A stretch of 64,000 nt of DNA from Penelope pileata. Lineage: Eukaryota > Chordata > Aves > Galliformes > Cracidae. A program made the translations under genes and the position numbers. Location: the NCBI GenBank assembly GCA_013396635.1, contig WBMW01001268.1:1511657-1575656 (forward strand), read 5' to 3'. Shown in pieces: positions 50,511 to 64,000 of this stretch. How positions within the stretch are numbered: position 1 is the first letter of the stretch; every line of letters begins with the position of its first letter. The notes below the pieces were generated by a model. It saw nothing but the letters and a program-made list of their open reading frames with translations, ran no database searches and had not been told where the DNA came from.

Positions 50511-53500
50511 GCAGACAGGAGGAGGTAGAGAAACTGTCAGGGCAAAACAAGAACACTGTAGCTGTATAAAACCGGATGCAATTAAGCAAAGGAAAGCATC
50601 CTTTTTACTGTGAGATACACAGGCAAAATGCACTCTCACATGTGCTAATAGGTAATGTTTTATTTTCATATTAAAAAAATACTAGTATAATTTGGATCTA
50701 TGCTGAGAATTCAGGTCAACAACAATGAAAAAAAAAACATTTTTGGCAAACCAAAATGTGGCAAATCTCTGGTATAAATTCAAAGAAACATAAAAATGGC
50801 CCAAAATGTTCTGTTTGAGTCTTCAAAACAGTACAGAAAATTTCTAACTAAAGCATTGCTTCAAATAAAAAGGATATTTGGAAACATCTCAAAAAATATC
50901 CTTATATTTTAAAAGGCTTTAAGCTTTTAAATAGCAGCACCTAAAAAAGAGGGAGCCGCAGATGGTGAAGTCTTAAAGCACCATGGCGAGCTCTGCTGGA
51001 GAGTGTCTCCAGTCCCCTTAGATGGAGCCTGTCTGCAGCTGATTCACAGAAGGTCACGTCTGTCCGTCCTGCCTAGCTCCTGAGCTTGCTCATGTAGTCA
51101 GCGCAGCTGACAGGGATGAAAGAGTGTAGCTGCTTGAAAACGTTTGATATGGCTCTAGACAGGCAGACTGATTTGCAAACTCAGAGCACAGGAGAGACTG
51201 GAGCTATTGCAATGGATTACAAATTAGCTCAGAAACACAGGCACAAGGTGTGAGGAAGGAATGTGGCTGGAGCTGGGTGGGTGAGTATCCTGAACAGGTT
51301 TCCAAACCTCTGCCCCTGCAAGCGTCTGTTCCATTAATAATTTGTTCTGTCAGTTGATATCATTTTGCAAACCCAAGTAGCTCTGCACACTCAGCAATGA
51401 GGTGTTCCTGCAGCTCTTGAGTATGTACACACACACCTTTGCAGTGGGACTGTACACCAAGTCTGATTTTGAACGTGCACGTAGTGCCACGCTGGGGCAT
51501 GGCAGCCCCATCGGGAACACCTGCAGGAGCTCAGTGCAAGCTGCTGCTTCCACTGAGCTCTCTACAAGCCCTGTGACTTGCTCAGATTTGTTTCTCATTC
51601 CAGCAGCGTATTGCTAATAAGCTGACTGCAGGTATCTCACCCGCTGATGGCCAGCGTCCCCTGGATCAGAGGTTACCACATGCAGTGGTAACTGACAGCA
51701 GAGCAGGTGGGGTTACAGCAAGTCCACTGAGTGCTCAGCGGGATCTTTCCTGCTCCTGGGCAAGAGGGCAGTATCCCATCTCCCTCATCTGGCTGCTGGG
51801 TTGCAGATTGGTGACTGTCATACAGCCACATGCCACCCCCAGCCCACTACAGCTTCCTAAGTCACCATCTTCTTGGGTATGAGCCCAGAGGCCCTGGGAG
51901 TAAGAAAAGCCTCCCCCTGAAGGGCAGTTTGTGCTTTTGCCAAGTTTGGGGTCTGGGCCATGCTGGGAGCCACATCTCAGATGCAGCTGCTGCCCTCAGG
52001 CCTGCTGATCCCTGCAGACTTGGCCTTCCACAAGCACCAGGGACTTTGCACAGGAGTGTGCTTGTAATGTGGAAATCAGAGCATAGATAGATAGGGACAC
52101 TAAAAAGGTGTGAGCTACCAGCCTGGTTCAGCCTTATATTAATCATGTTCCCCTTCTTGTTGCCGTGGGCCCTGGTGCTTCCTGCTTGCTTCCCTCCTTG
52201 CAAAGTTGCACAGAATTTATCTTTGGTAGAAGCTCCATCTACCATCTCTCTCCTCTCCCCTTTCTTGCCTGTTGCCTCACCGGGTGTACCCCTCCCTTTC
52301 CCAGGCAGTCCTCTTTCTAAAAACTGTATTTATCTTGCATGAATGGAGCTGGGGAAGGGAAGTGACTGGGAGAGGTGTTGAATCAGAGTCCCCAGCTATA
52401 ACAAAAACAAGTAAAGGCAGTGTGATTTTAAGAACTGGGACTGGAAAATCCTCAGTTGGTTGGTAAGTCAGCAATGAGAGAGAATCCAGGAAAACTATGT
52501 TTTCATTGGTTAAAATCCCTGCAGTATGATTACAAAACACATTGATGTAGAGAAAAATCACTGAAATGAGAACATAGTACAGCTGTGCCCCTGTGAAGAA
52601 ATCACAGCAAAACCTTTGTTACCATAGAAAAGTGCAAATCACAGGCATGTTTCACTGAAGACTTTGTGCTGCTGTTTCTGTCAATTACTGTCCAAGCTAT
52701 CAGGACTGGAACATCTATAGACATGTTTAACACAGCGGGTGGTAAGCTGGATAGGTAACAACAGATAGGCTCTGACCATAGCTCTGTCTACCACCCAGTC
52801 CCGATAATCTCCAGCAGTTGTCAGGAGAGGATGTTCAGGAAAAAACAAAGCAGAGTGTGGACACAGCAATCCCTCTGTGACAACAACCTCCCTGCTCCAG
52901 TGATGAGCCATTTAGGAACTTTCTGAGCTGGAGGCTGCTGCCAGGCTTTGATATCTGATAGGCACTGACAGACCTACCTTTCTTGAATTTGTCTAATCAT
53001 TTTCTGAACCAATGTGAACTTTTGAACTTCACCATAGCAATGAGTCTCACAGTTTTAATATAGGAAATACTGCGTGGGAGGAAAATTGACTTCATTTTGT
53101 TTGTTTTCTCTCTGTCAATGGATAATTTTATTAGCTAACTTGTGTTGCAGAGGATAGTGAATAAGCATTTCCCACTCATTTTCTCCACAACATCTGCAAC
53201 ATCAAATCGATCAACTCTACCTTAGTAATCTCTCTTTTAAAACGACAAAAAAAGAGGCTGTTAGATTCTCCATGCAGAGAGCTGCTCCCTATGTGTTATC
53301 ACCCCAGTTATCCTTGTTAGTGCACTCCTGAGCCCACCGATTCTGTGATTCTGTTTGTGGAGTAGCATGGCCACAAATGCATCAGAGCTCCAGCCACCAG
53401 CCACCTGTGGCTCTGTACAGTGGTATGTGAGTGTTTTGTTCTTGGGTCTTTCTCTAGTGACATCTGTGTGCATTTTTGACAGCTGTTGTGCTGGCTGCAG

Positions 53501-55407
53501 TTTTCAGAGAAATCTTCACTGTGACCTGAAGATCTTTCTTGAGTTATGCCAGCTAATTTAAAGAATATTGCTGTCCATGTAAGGCTGAAATTTGTGTTAG
53601 AGGATATAGTCCTCTTAAACAATCCGATGTTAATTTCCTTTACCATGCAACGTGAATGTTCCTATTGACAAGCTCTTGTGAGAAACTGATACCTAAAGGC
53701 AATAGAAAATTTGGTATGAAATCTCTCTTTGGTATGAGAACGGCATTCTTAGGCAGAACAAGGCAAAACTTGGAAGCAAATTCCTTCTTTAATGTTCACT
53801 TCTATGGGAATTTTTAATACATCCAGGTCTTTTGTCTTCTATTGGCTCCACATCATAATGCAGATTAGGCTGAAGGCTGAAAGTCATCACTAACAGTTGT
53901 GAAATGAGTTACTATCTTTAGTCCATTTCAAAACTCCCATTATTTCATCTGAAACACATGCTGAAATTCTCAAAGAGCCAAGAACTGAATCAGCAGGGAG
54001 AAGAAATTTTTTCTGCTACTCTAAGGTTATATCTCTGAATGAAGAAACATCAATACAGGTAGAAGACTGTGTACCTGTTACATATGCTTTCTTTGTCTCT
54101 ATGGATAAAGAAAGAATACCATCTAGTTGTTACTCTTTTCCATAGCCTTATTATTCACCAAAAAATGTGAAGAGTAGAGCTGAGGTCTCTGAATGCCTTA
54201 CAGATGCTCACAGAACTCAGCGAGCCATCTTTCATCAAAGCCATGGGCTGCTTTAGAGATTAAGTTTTGTCTTTGAAAAATCAAGCCATCATCTTCCTAG
54301 GTATTAATACTAAGCTCGCATTTTCTACTCAGCTTCTGTCCCAGCAGGACTAACATAATCTTCATTGGTTTGCAAATTGCAGACAGCTCCCTTACACATA
54401 CTCTAGCTTCTCAGCTCTATTTTTCCTACTGAAACTCTTCTGGAGAAGGGATGGGGGGGCTTGTTTCCCCCATAGAAAAATGAAAAAGTGTTTGCATGAT
54501 AAAAATGATGCCTGTTGCATGGTAGTTTAAACAAAAGAACCGTACCATGGACATTTTCTTCTGTAGCGTAGAGCAGCTTGGAAGCTGTATAATGCATCTT
54601 GACAGCAGTACAAATCACTAAAGGTCAAGGGCTTGGGGATTAACCACATCCTCATACAATAGGCTGGTATAGAAAGGGCAGGACCATGACGGTTCAGCTT
54701 TAGAATGAAAGATTTTGAATAGAGCTGAGGGAAACAGATTTGTGGAAACGCAGGACTAGCTGATTGAACCCTTCCAGTACTCAGGCAGGATAATAAGATC
54801 TCAGTGCAGATGCATATATGGTGCTCTTCCCATTCTTTTTAAAGCAATCAACATCTGGCTGTGAGGACTCTACTCCTAGCATAGCTCTTGCCTTTCTCCC
54901 CATATTTACTTTAGCTGCAAATGTTCCATTCGGCTACAGATTTCCAGAGATCTTTACTATTTCTAAACTCTAGATCAAGACTGGAGGTTCCACTTCAAAA
55001 CCACCATTACTCCACAGGGTCAGGCAAGCTGCTTCGTTAATCCCTGTGTTGGTCTTCCTATATAAAATGGAAATAAATAATGACCTCTCTCAAATACTGT
55101 TAGGGTTAGTTCTTACAGAACTTCTTGCAGTTGTAGTCCTATAATGTACAAAACATTATAGCACTAACACCTGGGGTTGACAAATAAGGTCTGTTTCTAG
55201 CATAGCAGTAAAAGTTATTGCTGACAATCCTGCCTGCTGAAATTGCCAATGGTTTGACTAGACAGCAGCAGATGATTTGGTATGCGAAATGCTATCAACT
55301 TAAATCCTACCACTGATGGACATTTTCAGTCAATCCAATTAAGTCAGTTCTTTATGTAAAATGCTGGACGTCAGGTTTGGAAGGTGGTGATTAAAAATAA
55401 AAATATT
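50511..55407. other. Intergenic, no recognised feature
   Basis: Mixed-composition unique-looking sequence. The open frames are short (up to 127 codons) and overlap on both strands without recognisable similarity. Confidence 0.55.
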
Positions 55408-55600
55408 ACAATCATTGAAGGACTGAGGTTGGAAGGTACCTCTTCAGATCATCTAGTCCAACCTGCTCTGCTCAAGCAGGGTCAGCTACAGCAGATTGTC
55501 CATGACAATGTCCAGTTGTGTTTTAAGTATCTCCACAGATGGAAGAACTACTATCCACAACTTCTCTGGGCAACCTGTTCTAGTGTTACTCATAATTTCT
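55408..55600 (-). mobile_element. CR1 LINE 3'-end fragment, antisense
   Basis: The + strand reads AATCATTGAAGGACTGAGGTT, GGAAGGTACCTCTTCAGATCA, TCTAGTCCAACCTGCTCTGC and, further on, CTTCTCTGGGCAACCTGTTC: the antisense CR1 3' end in the right order. It is 5'-truncated and noncoding. Confidence 0.88.
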
Positions 55601-58600
55601 CAAAGCTAGCACACTTTTTTTTTTAAACTACCATACTAATTTAGTCGCACGTGTTTATAGTTTCTTCCAGTCCCATAATTCCCTCATTTGTGCCTGAGTA
55701 AATTAGTCACTTCAGAGATCTCTAATCAAAATGTATCTACTTGGCTGAGACCATACAATACACCCGGCTAACACATATTTTACTCCTTTTTGTTTTGTGA
55801 ATTTGAGTATTTGCACACCTCCTTATTCAGGTATAGACTCAGGTACACACTCAGGTACAGAAAAGCGTTTGTAAGTTTTAGGTCTTGTTATAAAGAAAGT
55901 AGAATGAGAGAATTGCTTAGAGTACAATCCCTAGAAAGAAGCTATGCATCAATGATGGCAAATAAATGAACGTGAGCTCACAGGGGAATAAGGTGGTAAC
56001 AGATCTGAAATAGTCTTTGATGTACAATCAGGAACACACTACAGAAACTACCTTCAGAAACATTTTTTACAAGAATGTTACAAGACTAATTGCATACAGA
56101 TCTTATGACCTTGTTCTAAGGAGAAACCTTCAGGATAGTACAGTAAAGAGCCAAAGAGATGGTTCCAGGACTGTAGAAAATTATTTTTAGAGGACCCAAA
56201 CAGCTCTGTCTATGTATCAAGAAAAAAAAAATTGATGTTTGATTTGATTCTAGGATAAGAGTACATAAGAAAACCAAGTACCAAAGGACTCTTCACGTGT
56301 CTAGATAGAGTACAACTATTATCGACTATTAGAATCTCTGTCCAATAAATTAAAGTGAAAAATGAAGAAAATGTTTTAAGCAAGAAGGAAGGAGTAAGTT
56401 ATTCTGGATAGTGGTAGATTTTCCAACATCTAATGCATTCCTAAGAATACTGAACTTCTACAAGAGATGTTTTGATCAAGTTGAAATTATACTTGATTTT
56501 TGCAAGAGTAGCCATTAGAAATTTAACATTTTTCACTCTGGAAGAGGAATTTCCAGGCCCATATGCAGTCAAGTCTACCTGTTCTGTAAGAATTTGTATC
56601 ATGAGTTCAATGAAGACTTTGCATTTTAAAATTTGATTTAGAAGCACTAAGTCATTCTTCTAAGATGTTAAGCTATGGGACACAGCTTCAGAAATTTGAT
56701 TCCCTGAGAAGAAAGATATACAAAGAGTTGCTTACATAGTCATATCAAAATTTCAAACTAGTTTTTCAAAGGACAGGTTGTTCGGCTCTAATACTCCAAC
56801 TTTGTGATTCTAGCATGTGTCAGCTACATTATCTGAGCTTTCTGTGACATGCATGCACAGAAAATACAAAATACCTAAGCTCACCCTTTCCTCTTCTACA
56901 TAAACTGTACATCAGAAATCGTTTCCTATATTAGAGATCAACTGAGAGGACTGCACCAGAAAAGCCTATTGAAATGATTTTTTCCACTCCCATCAATGGA
57001 AGTATTTTTCCCTGAAATCAGTAGCAATGACATTATTGAGTATCAGTGAAGCGTTGCAAGGACAATGAAGCTTTCAGAGAACACTCTTCTTTTAGCTGCA
57101 CTCACTGGGTAATGAATGTCAGCGTTCTTTGCCAAAGGGCAGGGCATTTTTTGCAGCTCCCATTTCAGTAATTCTGCTAAGATACTTGTGCCCGTTTTTC
57201 AAATAAAAGCAAGACAAGTCAAAATACTATAGGTTATATGAACTGTGCATCCCACAAAAGCCTGACGGACAGGAAAGATGTCACTGAATGCCACTGTTTA
57301 TTAGTAACATGGCTCCACGAAAGAATTATTATGTAGAATTTTTGTTCACTAATTATATGCTAAATTACATTAAATTATCACAGTAGTGCCTTGTAATTAC
57401 AGTTATTATGACAAACACCAAACAAATGAGTAAAGGAGTGACCTCTTTCATTTGAAAAGAGGCAACAAATCTCATCAATGCCAGCTTTCTGAATATGCAG
57501 CATTAGTGTCAATTTTCATTTGTGATTTGCAATTGAAAGGACTTCTTCAATTAGCTTTTTTAAAGCCCACTGCTCAGTGAAGGTCTCCCCTGTTTAGCTT
57601 AGACAAAAGTGGATAAAACTGCTCCCACTGGCTATCAGTCATTTCTTCATCCTCTTTCCAGGTGGCCTCCCCTTGTCTACATAATCCACGGCATAGTATT
57701 CCACAGGCCTCCTAAACCTGGGGTTTAAAAAAAATCACAGTAAAGTTATATAATGTTAAATTATTTGTGTCCAAACTTCAAAGCTAGGAACCTTCTGGAT
57801 TTTGATTACATTTGTGCTTTACCTTGCTTGCCAATACCTAACTACTACAAATCCAGGCTACGTTTAAACAGCGCAATTGCCTGCAGTGCAATTCTCACAC
57901 CTTTGTCATTATCAACAAATCTTTGACTTTATCTTTGTCAACAAGGTCCTTCCATTTCATATCTAATCCACAGAAGAGTTGAAAAGTTGTCCATTCAAGA
58001 AATCAAGGAGGAGCCAACCGTCACTCCTATGCAGCTTCTAACATGTGCTTGTCAGACACACACAAAACACATTACATTTCCATTCTATTCAATGACCATT
58101 AATAACACAATGAATAGTTTACTGGCATATTTATTTCAAGGAACTATGAAATTCCAATGAATATGTTTTGTTCCTACTGCTAAGATAATGTTAGCTCACA
58201 TGGTAGTTATTAGCACATAGAAAGAACAACTCTGTATGACTGAGACATATGAGTATTCAAGTACTTGCTATTTCAAACACACAAGAACATAGACTGAAAT
58301 GGCAGCTCTCGTATATTCCTTTAGTGTAGGCACAGCAATGCTGCTGACTGACCCATCACCATTAACTATCAACATCCCAATTTGATCTGCAGCTATCCAG
58401 GCAGTAATTATTGAATAAGAAGCTAACCTGGAAGAAACTGATGCAGCACAAGCAGAAAAGATAATCTAAATTCATTAGATGGCATGTCTTATTAAAGATT
58501 TTGAAGAGAGGATCAGCCAGATCAAAGTCTTGCCAGACTGAATGATATGCTCGGAAATATTATATACACCATACATGGCAGGGCTATTTAGAATATTAGA

Positions 58601-61600
58601 TTTATTTTCTGAGAATCAAAACCAGGATGCCATGCTATGGCTACTCCAAAATTCTGAAATCCATTAGCCAAGTGTTTTCAACAATTAGCCAATACTAATC
58701 CCAAAGACTGTAAGCATATTCTTTAACAAAATTTTAACACAACACTACAATTCTGTTGCAGGGCAGGCTTTACCTCCATGTGGTTTATAATCCATGTGCA
58801 CATAGATGTGATTTTGTTCATTTTTAAAACACATTTCCCTCTTAGCTGAGTGTGTTGGCTATTCAGACAGCATACAGTCTTAATGCATCATGGGTTAGAG
58901 CAGGAAATGTTGAGGCTATCAAACAAGCCTGGCATTTAATGGTATAAATCAGAATTTGATGAAGATTCCAAGGCACAGTATAGAGAGCTTAAATAGAAAG
59001 CCAGCTGTCTGTGCTCTCAAAAAGAAACAACTTTGTTTTCATTTTATTTTTTATCTACTTTTTTATTTGCATAAATGACAGCAACTCTTGAGTGGCACTG
59101 CCCTTTAAAAGCATGTTGAACAAACTCAAAAGAAAGAGGACTGAATACAGTTTCCTCCAGTCTGATTTATCTGCTCAAGACTCATTTAGCTACAGACCTG
59201 ACTGATTTTGCTCAATTCATCAAGATCAGACCCCCAATCCAATAGCTCCAAACCATTTTGATCTGTTATTAACAGAAAGGAGAAACTTTCCTCTCTCTTC
59301 CCTGTCTGCCTCTCCTGTACTATACTAAAAGTTTCTTGTGGCCACATTCTCCAAGTTGTAAATATCTGTGATATTCTGTTTGTTTACAGAAAGATCTATC
59401 TGAAGCAGAATAAACAGTTAACCAGAGCTGAGCAAAAGACTGTAGCTGGGGAATAGCCGGAGTAAGTAGTACAGTTCCCAGGAGAATCCAGTGGGGTATG
59501 CTTAATATCTATTGTTTATCAGTCTGTCTGAGGTATGTACATTTTATCAACCTCACACAATCCTAGTTGGTACATGTTAAAAATGCAGCCCTATGTCATA
59601 AAGGTATTTTGTCTTTTATGGGACTAAAAGGGAATTAGACTTGTAAATAATAACTAAATCCAACAGCATGCTTCACTGGTATGCTCCTTATGTACATGCA
59701 TACAGTTTTTCAGCTTGCCTATCTTATGGATAGTGCAACATCACTGCACTGAACTTGGCACAAAAAGCCATTTCTCCTTCCAGAAATAGTCAATGTAATT
59801 TTCTGCTCAATGTCAGTAATGCATTTAAAGAAATGTTACTATTCTTGCAATAAAAGATGCTACTGAAAACATATCTTATGAAAACACATCATTATCATAA
59901 TCAAGATGAGATGACCCATTCTTAATCTCCCTAAACTCCAGTGGGCTCATCACTTTGTTAATTGGTTTCATCTATGCTGGTGCTATTATCAACAAGATTT
60001 TATGAAGCAGGGGTCAGAGCTACCACATCACTCAACATCGTATTGCTGGATTATCCTGATCTAAACTTGAATAGGGTTCATCCTTCATAACCTCATTGAC
60101 CTGTTTATTTCAGGTCAAAATCAGATCACCCTAACACATATCGAATACCTTCTTCCAGACTGGAATCACAGGTGACTACTCTGCTAAGTCATTTCAAACA
60201 GCTATGTAGACAGTCAGTTCTCAAGCATTTATAACTTGCAATTCCTGGCTATTAGAATTTTGTGAGTTAGAAAACTTCCTCCAAACCTCTATTTGCTGTC
60301 CACATCAATTCATTTGATCACTTTTAGGAGCAAGGGGTCTTTGGAGCTCCAAAAATTTTTACAGCAGTCATTTTTTTATTTACATGCTTTACTTACTGAT
60401 AACCAATCTTAGTCAATCCTGTTTACTATCAGATTTTTCTAAATAGTTCTTTTCAACATCCATACTTAGGTCACAGGTAAGGATAGCATGCACTGCCCTT
60501 GTCCACATTGTCAAATAACTGTTTGCTAAGAACCACCCATTACTGACTTTGTAAAGTGGTATACTGCTTGAAACGTGGCCAAGAATGTTTTTTTTGACAC
60601 TTAATTCTGCAATGTCCCCAAAAGACACTACAGCAACCAAGAGGCAGGTCTGTTAGCACTCAGGTACAGTGACTAACAAGGGGAAACCAGTTCATTACCA
60701 TGCAGAAGTAGCAAACCTGTTAAATTATGACCCTCACCTGAATACTACTCAACAGGCTGTGCAGTGTCAGAATTCATGTGATAGTCAAGCAGCAGCTTCC
60801 AAAGGACTAGCCTAGCAGGACTGTGAAGCAGTTTTGTTAACAATGTCGAGGTCCAACTGTGCTGTGATGCTTGGGGCACTGCTCAAGGCTAGAAGTGGCA
60901 GGGAAGAGTCAAAGCATGCTACAGAGAAGAAAGTGGGAACGTCACAAATATCATTCTATCCTATTCAGCTGATAAAAGTACCTGTCCCCTTTCTATTATT
61001 TGCTGACTTTCAGAGGAGTTGTGTGCAATCGTTTGCCAGCCACTAGCCCAATCAGCAGATAGTTCAGGATAACAGAAATTATTTCAGCTAACTGGAGAAA
61101 TGTTTACTTCTATGCACCAGGCAGCTTCAAAGAAAATTATGTCAATAGGGACAGTCTCTTTCCAGTGAGTTTGAGAATTTTATTAGTAGGGCTGTGCAGC
61201 CTAATCTAGCTGGAAGCTCAGGAAGCAAAACATAGGGACATTGTCTGAAAGTAGTGCGCTGACAACTTGTCAACTGAAGCATGTTAATGTGTCTGTACTT
61301 GTGGAATGACTGATGTTTTCATAGCAGAAGTGAGTGACATTGTCCACAGCTTCAAGCCTCACTGCTGCAGGATGAGTTTCAACAGCTTGAACTCCTATTA
61401 GAATCTCTTTCTCTGTTTCATTGAGGAAGACACTGATCTGAACTTAGCTAACAGTTTTTAGGTCACTGTTATACTGTATTCAGGGAGGATTTATTATTTT
61501 TTTTCATTTATTTATAGCAGTAGTTCAAAATTTGTGGGCTTGAAGTTTCCTTGTCTTTCTCACAAGCAATAACACAGGTGCTAAGAAAATATCATCAAAA

Positions 61601-62356
61601 AAAATAAAAATAAATTAAAAAAAAACTTGAGAACTAGACTCTTAGATAATTTTCACCTTCCAGTTCCATGCTAAAGGTCCAAAATAGGTTGATGAAAACT
61701 TCTCTACTCACAGATAAGCGATAGATTAATTGCATGGTAGCAGATATCTTTACTGCTTGAAGACTATCTATCCCCATCTACGGTGAAATGCACAGACAAT
61801 TACTATCACAGTTTAGGATGAGAAATCAAATAAAAGGAAAAACTTCTAGTTAAAACTGGCAAGGAGGGTAATCAGACAAGAGAAAAACATAAAACTACTC
61901 TTCAAACTGGCCAGGACATCAGGCCTATTGATTCTGCAGCTGTGAACATGCGAAGCCTGAACTTCAGAAAGACAGCAGGCTCCAATGTGCCAAGGCTCTA
62001 TGGGACAGTCATTTAGGGCAAACTCAGGTGCACTGTTGCTTAGGAATTGATCTTTCTTTCAGTGCTCTTCTGGTATCCTCCTCTGTCTTTCCCCTTGGAG
62101 GGGAGCTGATAGCTCAGATGGCCATGAGCAGACCAGCTGGTGAGTTAAGAGAAGGCGGCTAGCTCTCTGAGGACTGAGGGCTTGGAGCAGGAGAAGTTTG
62201 CTTCAACAGGAGGAGAATTAGACTAATCTTGTACAACCCCCACTTCTCTCATTTCTTACACAGATTCATTCACTTCTTATCTTGCATGAAAGGCAGGGGA
62301 AGCTCTGGGGATGCTAGGGCAGTCACTGAACAATATCAAAGAACCAAGAGGAATAC
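55601..62356. other. AT-rich intergenic block, possible noncoding conservation
   Basis: Almost no open frame of 60 codons or more occurs here (none between 56648 and 60412). There is no recognisable repeat except the A-rich tract at 61597-61624. Segments such as 57300-57640 and 58840-59110 are dense in TAATT, ATTTGCAT and similar homeodomain/POU-like motifs, as in vertebrate enhancers, but conservation cannot be tested here. Confidence 0.5.
61597..61624. repeat. A-rich low-complexity tract
   Basis: Repeated A(6-9) blocks are separated by single T residues. Confidence 0.85.
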
Positions 62357-62873
62357 TGTTGTGGTTTAACCTGCAGGCAGCTAAACACCACACAGCCATT
62401 TGCTCACTCCCCCCAAGTGGAATGAGGGAGAGAATTCAAAACGCAATAGAATTTGTGAGTTGAGAGAAAAACTATTTGCTAAGACAGGAGAGGAAAATGG
62501 AAACATATGCAACAATAACAACATACATATCTGCAATGTAATTACTTGCCACTCAATGCCCAGCAACAGCAGAACTGCCTGACAGCCGCCAGCAACACAA
62601 GGCCTCACCACCCACTGACCAAGATCCAGCAACCCCCAAGCAAGGACCACTCCCTGGCCCACACCTCACAGCTTTATAGCCTTCTGCACGATTTCACTAC
62701 CATGTGGTACGGAACAACCCTGTGCCTAATTCAGGCCAGCTGTCCTGGCTCCACCTCACTTCCTACACCACAAAGGCAGCAGCTCTTCTGCCAAGTGGCT
62801 TGATGTGGGCTCTCTGGTGTGCTGCTATCACTCAGCAGCAACCAAAACACTGTTTCAGACAAAGCCAGGGTAG
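62357..62873 (-). mobile_element. Solo LTR of an avian endogenous retrovirus, antisense
   Basis: This is the reverse-orientation relative of the LTR at 25635..26162. On the + strand it starts TGTTGTGGTTTAACCTGCAG and continues CTAAACACCACACAGCC and CACTCCCCCCAAGTGG; the far end (...AAAGCCAGGGTAG) is eroded from the usual ACA. A 4-bp duplication ATAC flanks it (62353-62356 and 62874-62877). On the - strand a TATA-like GCTATAAAGC lies at 62671-62680, the position expected for the LTR promoter. No internal viral genes are present. Confidence 0.82.
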
Positions 62874-64000
62874 ATACCTTTCAACACCAACCAGTCTGTG
62901 GAGGAAAAACGGGCTTTGACACTAGAGAGAAAGGACTGCTCCATATTTATTAATATTTGGGATTACTCACCAGTTATTTTCATGCTGCAGGTCTTTTTCC
63001 TCCTGTGTTCTCATAGCTTAATGTCTCTCTGCTGGGCTAATTCCTAAGGAGCGGCCTCTCTGCAGGTGTAGTGTTGTAACAGCTCTGAAATGTTAGTCAC
63101 CGTTTTATCAGTGTTAAAATGTTCTCAAGGCAATCCTTCTAAGAGAACTGTCACTCAGCACACTATCTAGTAATTCTCTCTGTTGCAATAAGTCAGAAGA
63201 TTAAATAAAACCTTCCATTCATGTTTCTCATCTCACCTTGTTCTGTATCCAAGACTGGAGATCAGTGAGTCTGAGGAAACATGTCCCAGTTGTAAGCTGT
63301 TTGTGTTTACATTGCAGCAGTTCAGTAGACCTCTTCAACTTCCAGTAAGAAATGCCTTTGTTTATGGCTTTCGTCTCAGTTCTGAATTTACCAAAGCCAT
63401 TGTAAATCAAGAATAACTCCAATAAGCTGATTTTATGTAAGATCTAGTTCATATTTGCATGCAGTAGTGATGCGAGTCTTCTGAGTATGTAGGTAGAGGA
63501 GCTAAAATGCACTTATGACAAGTCCTGTGTACGATAATTTACTTAATATACTGATGGCCATGTTATCTCAGCTAAATTGAGTAAGTCCACACCAGACTCT
63601 GGACCCACTGAAATCTCTACAAATATTGCCATCAATATAACTGACTCAGGATTTCACAGAATACGTATTTATTAGGGACTGCTGCTAAGAGAATTCTCAT
63701 GTGTTTTAAATCACTCTGCAGTGGTGAATAATTAATACTCAGAAGAAGTTCAATATTTCTTTCTGCAAGTAGGCCAAGTCAGCAGCCTACTGGATTTGAA
63801 GACACAGCTCGAACATGAATAGTCTCCTATTTCAACAGCATTGCCTGCTCTTGCGGCAGAGTGTTCCACACACTCTCTCCCGTCCTTGCCTTACAGAGTT
63901 TCTTTACCGAGGAAAAGAGTTTACGCTTAATGATGACACTAAAAATGGGAGTTACTCTGTCTGTCTGCACACCAGAGACAGCTGCTGCCAGGTTGGAAGG
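62874..64000. other. Intergenic, no recognised feature
   Basis: Unique-looking sequence to the window end with only short chance frames. Confidence 0.55.

Noticed and set aside
50166..50669. 167-codon - strand open frame
   Set aside because: It runs antisense across a decayed CR1 fragment; the hydrophobic, cysteine-rich translation looks like a shadow of purine-rich sequence on the other strand.
1..64000. tRNA, rRNA, CRISPR arrays and bacterial-type operons
   Set aside because: No B-box-like tRNA core in context, no regularly spaced direct repeats, and no clustered long ORFs; the window is vertebrate intron and intergenic DNA.

Overview
The window is vertebrate nuclear DNA from a bird, probably a galliform such as chicken or a relative. 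Evidence: large introns with GT/AG boundaries, many truncated CR1 LINEs with the avian 3' end (tandem ATTCTATG-type tail), two mariner-type deletion elements, and two solo LTRs of a common avian retroviral type. There is no prokaryotic-style gene organisation; nearly all open frames of 60-170 codons are chance frames or repeat remnants.

The only gene I can support is TTC7B (tetratricopeptide repeat protein 7B, a scaffold of the plasma-membrane PI4KA complex) on the + strand. Its last two coding exons are present: 443..645 and 27099..27320, the second ending at the stop codon. They are separated by a 26.5 kb final intron and join in frame (phase 0). A 3' UTR of about 0.8 kb follows, with an AATAAA at 28080..28085. 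Positions 1..442 are the end of the preceding intron.

The last intron (646..27098) carries a mariner MITE (790..1302), two related LTR-like repeats on the - strand (1548..1910 and 13157..13515), several CR1 pieces in both orientations, an older CR1/L3-like remnant (about 22240..22780) and a solo LTR with a 4-bp target duplication (25635..26162).

The remaining 36 kb (28106..64000) is intergenic as far as I can tell. It holds a second mariner MITE (34188..34718), a CR1 with a broken reverse-transcriptase tail (37621..38250), a CR1 internal fragment (about 50330..50510), another CR1 (55408..55600), a second solo LTR (62357..62873, opposite orientation), low-complexity tracts, two splice-site-bounded blocks that could be lncRNA exons, and AT-rich stretches that look like candidate conserved noncoding elements. 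I found no rRNA, tRNA, CRISPR or novel multi-gene system. The most interesting items are the promoter-plus-splice-donor architecture conserved between the two intronic LTR-like repeats and the candidate noncoding exons or enhancers downstream of TTC7B.
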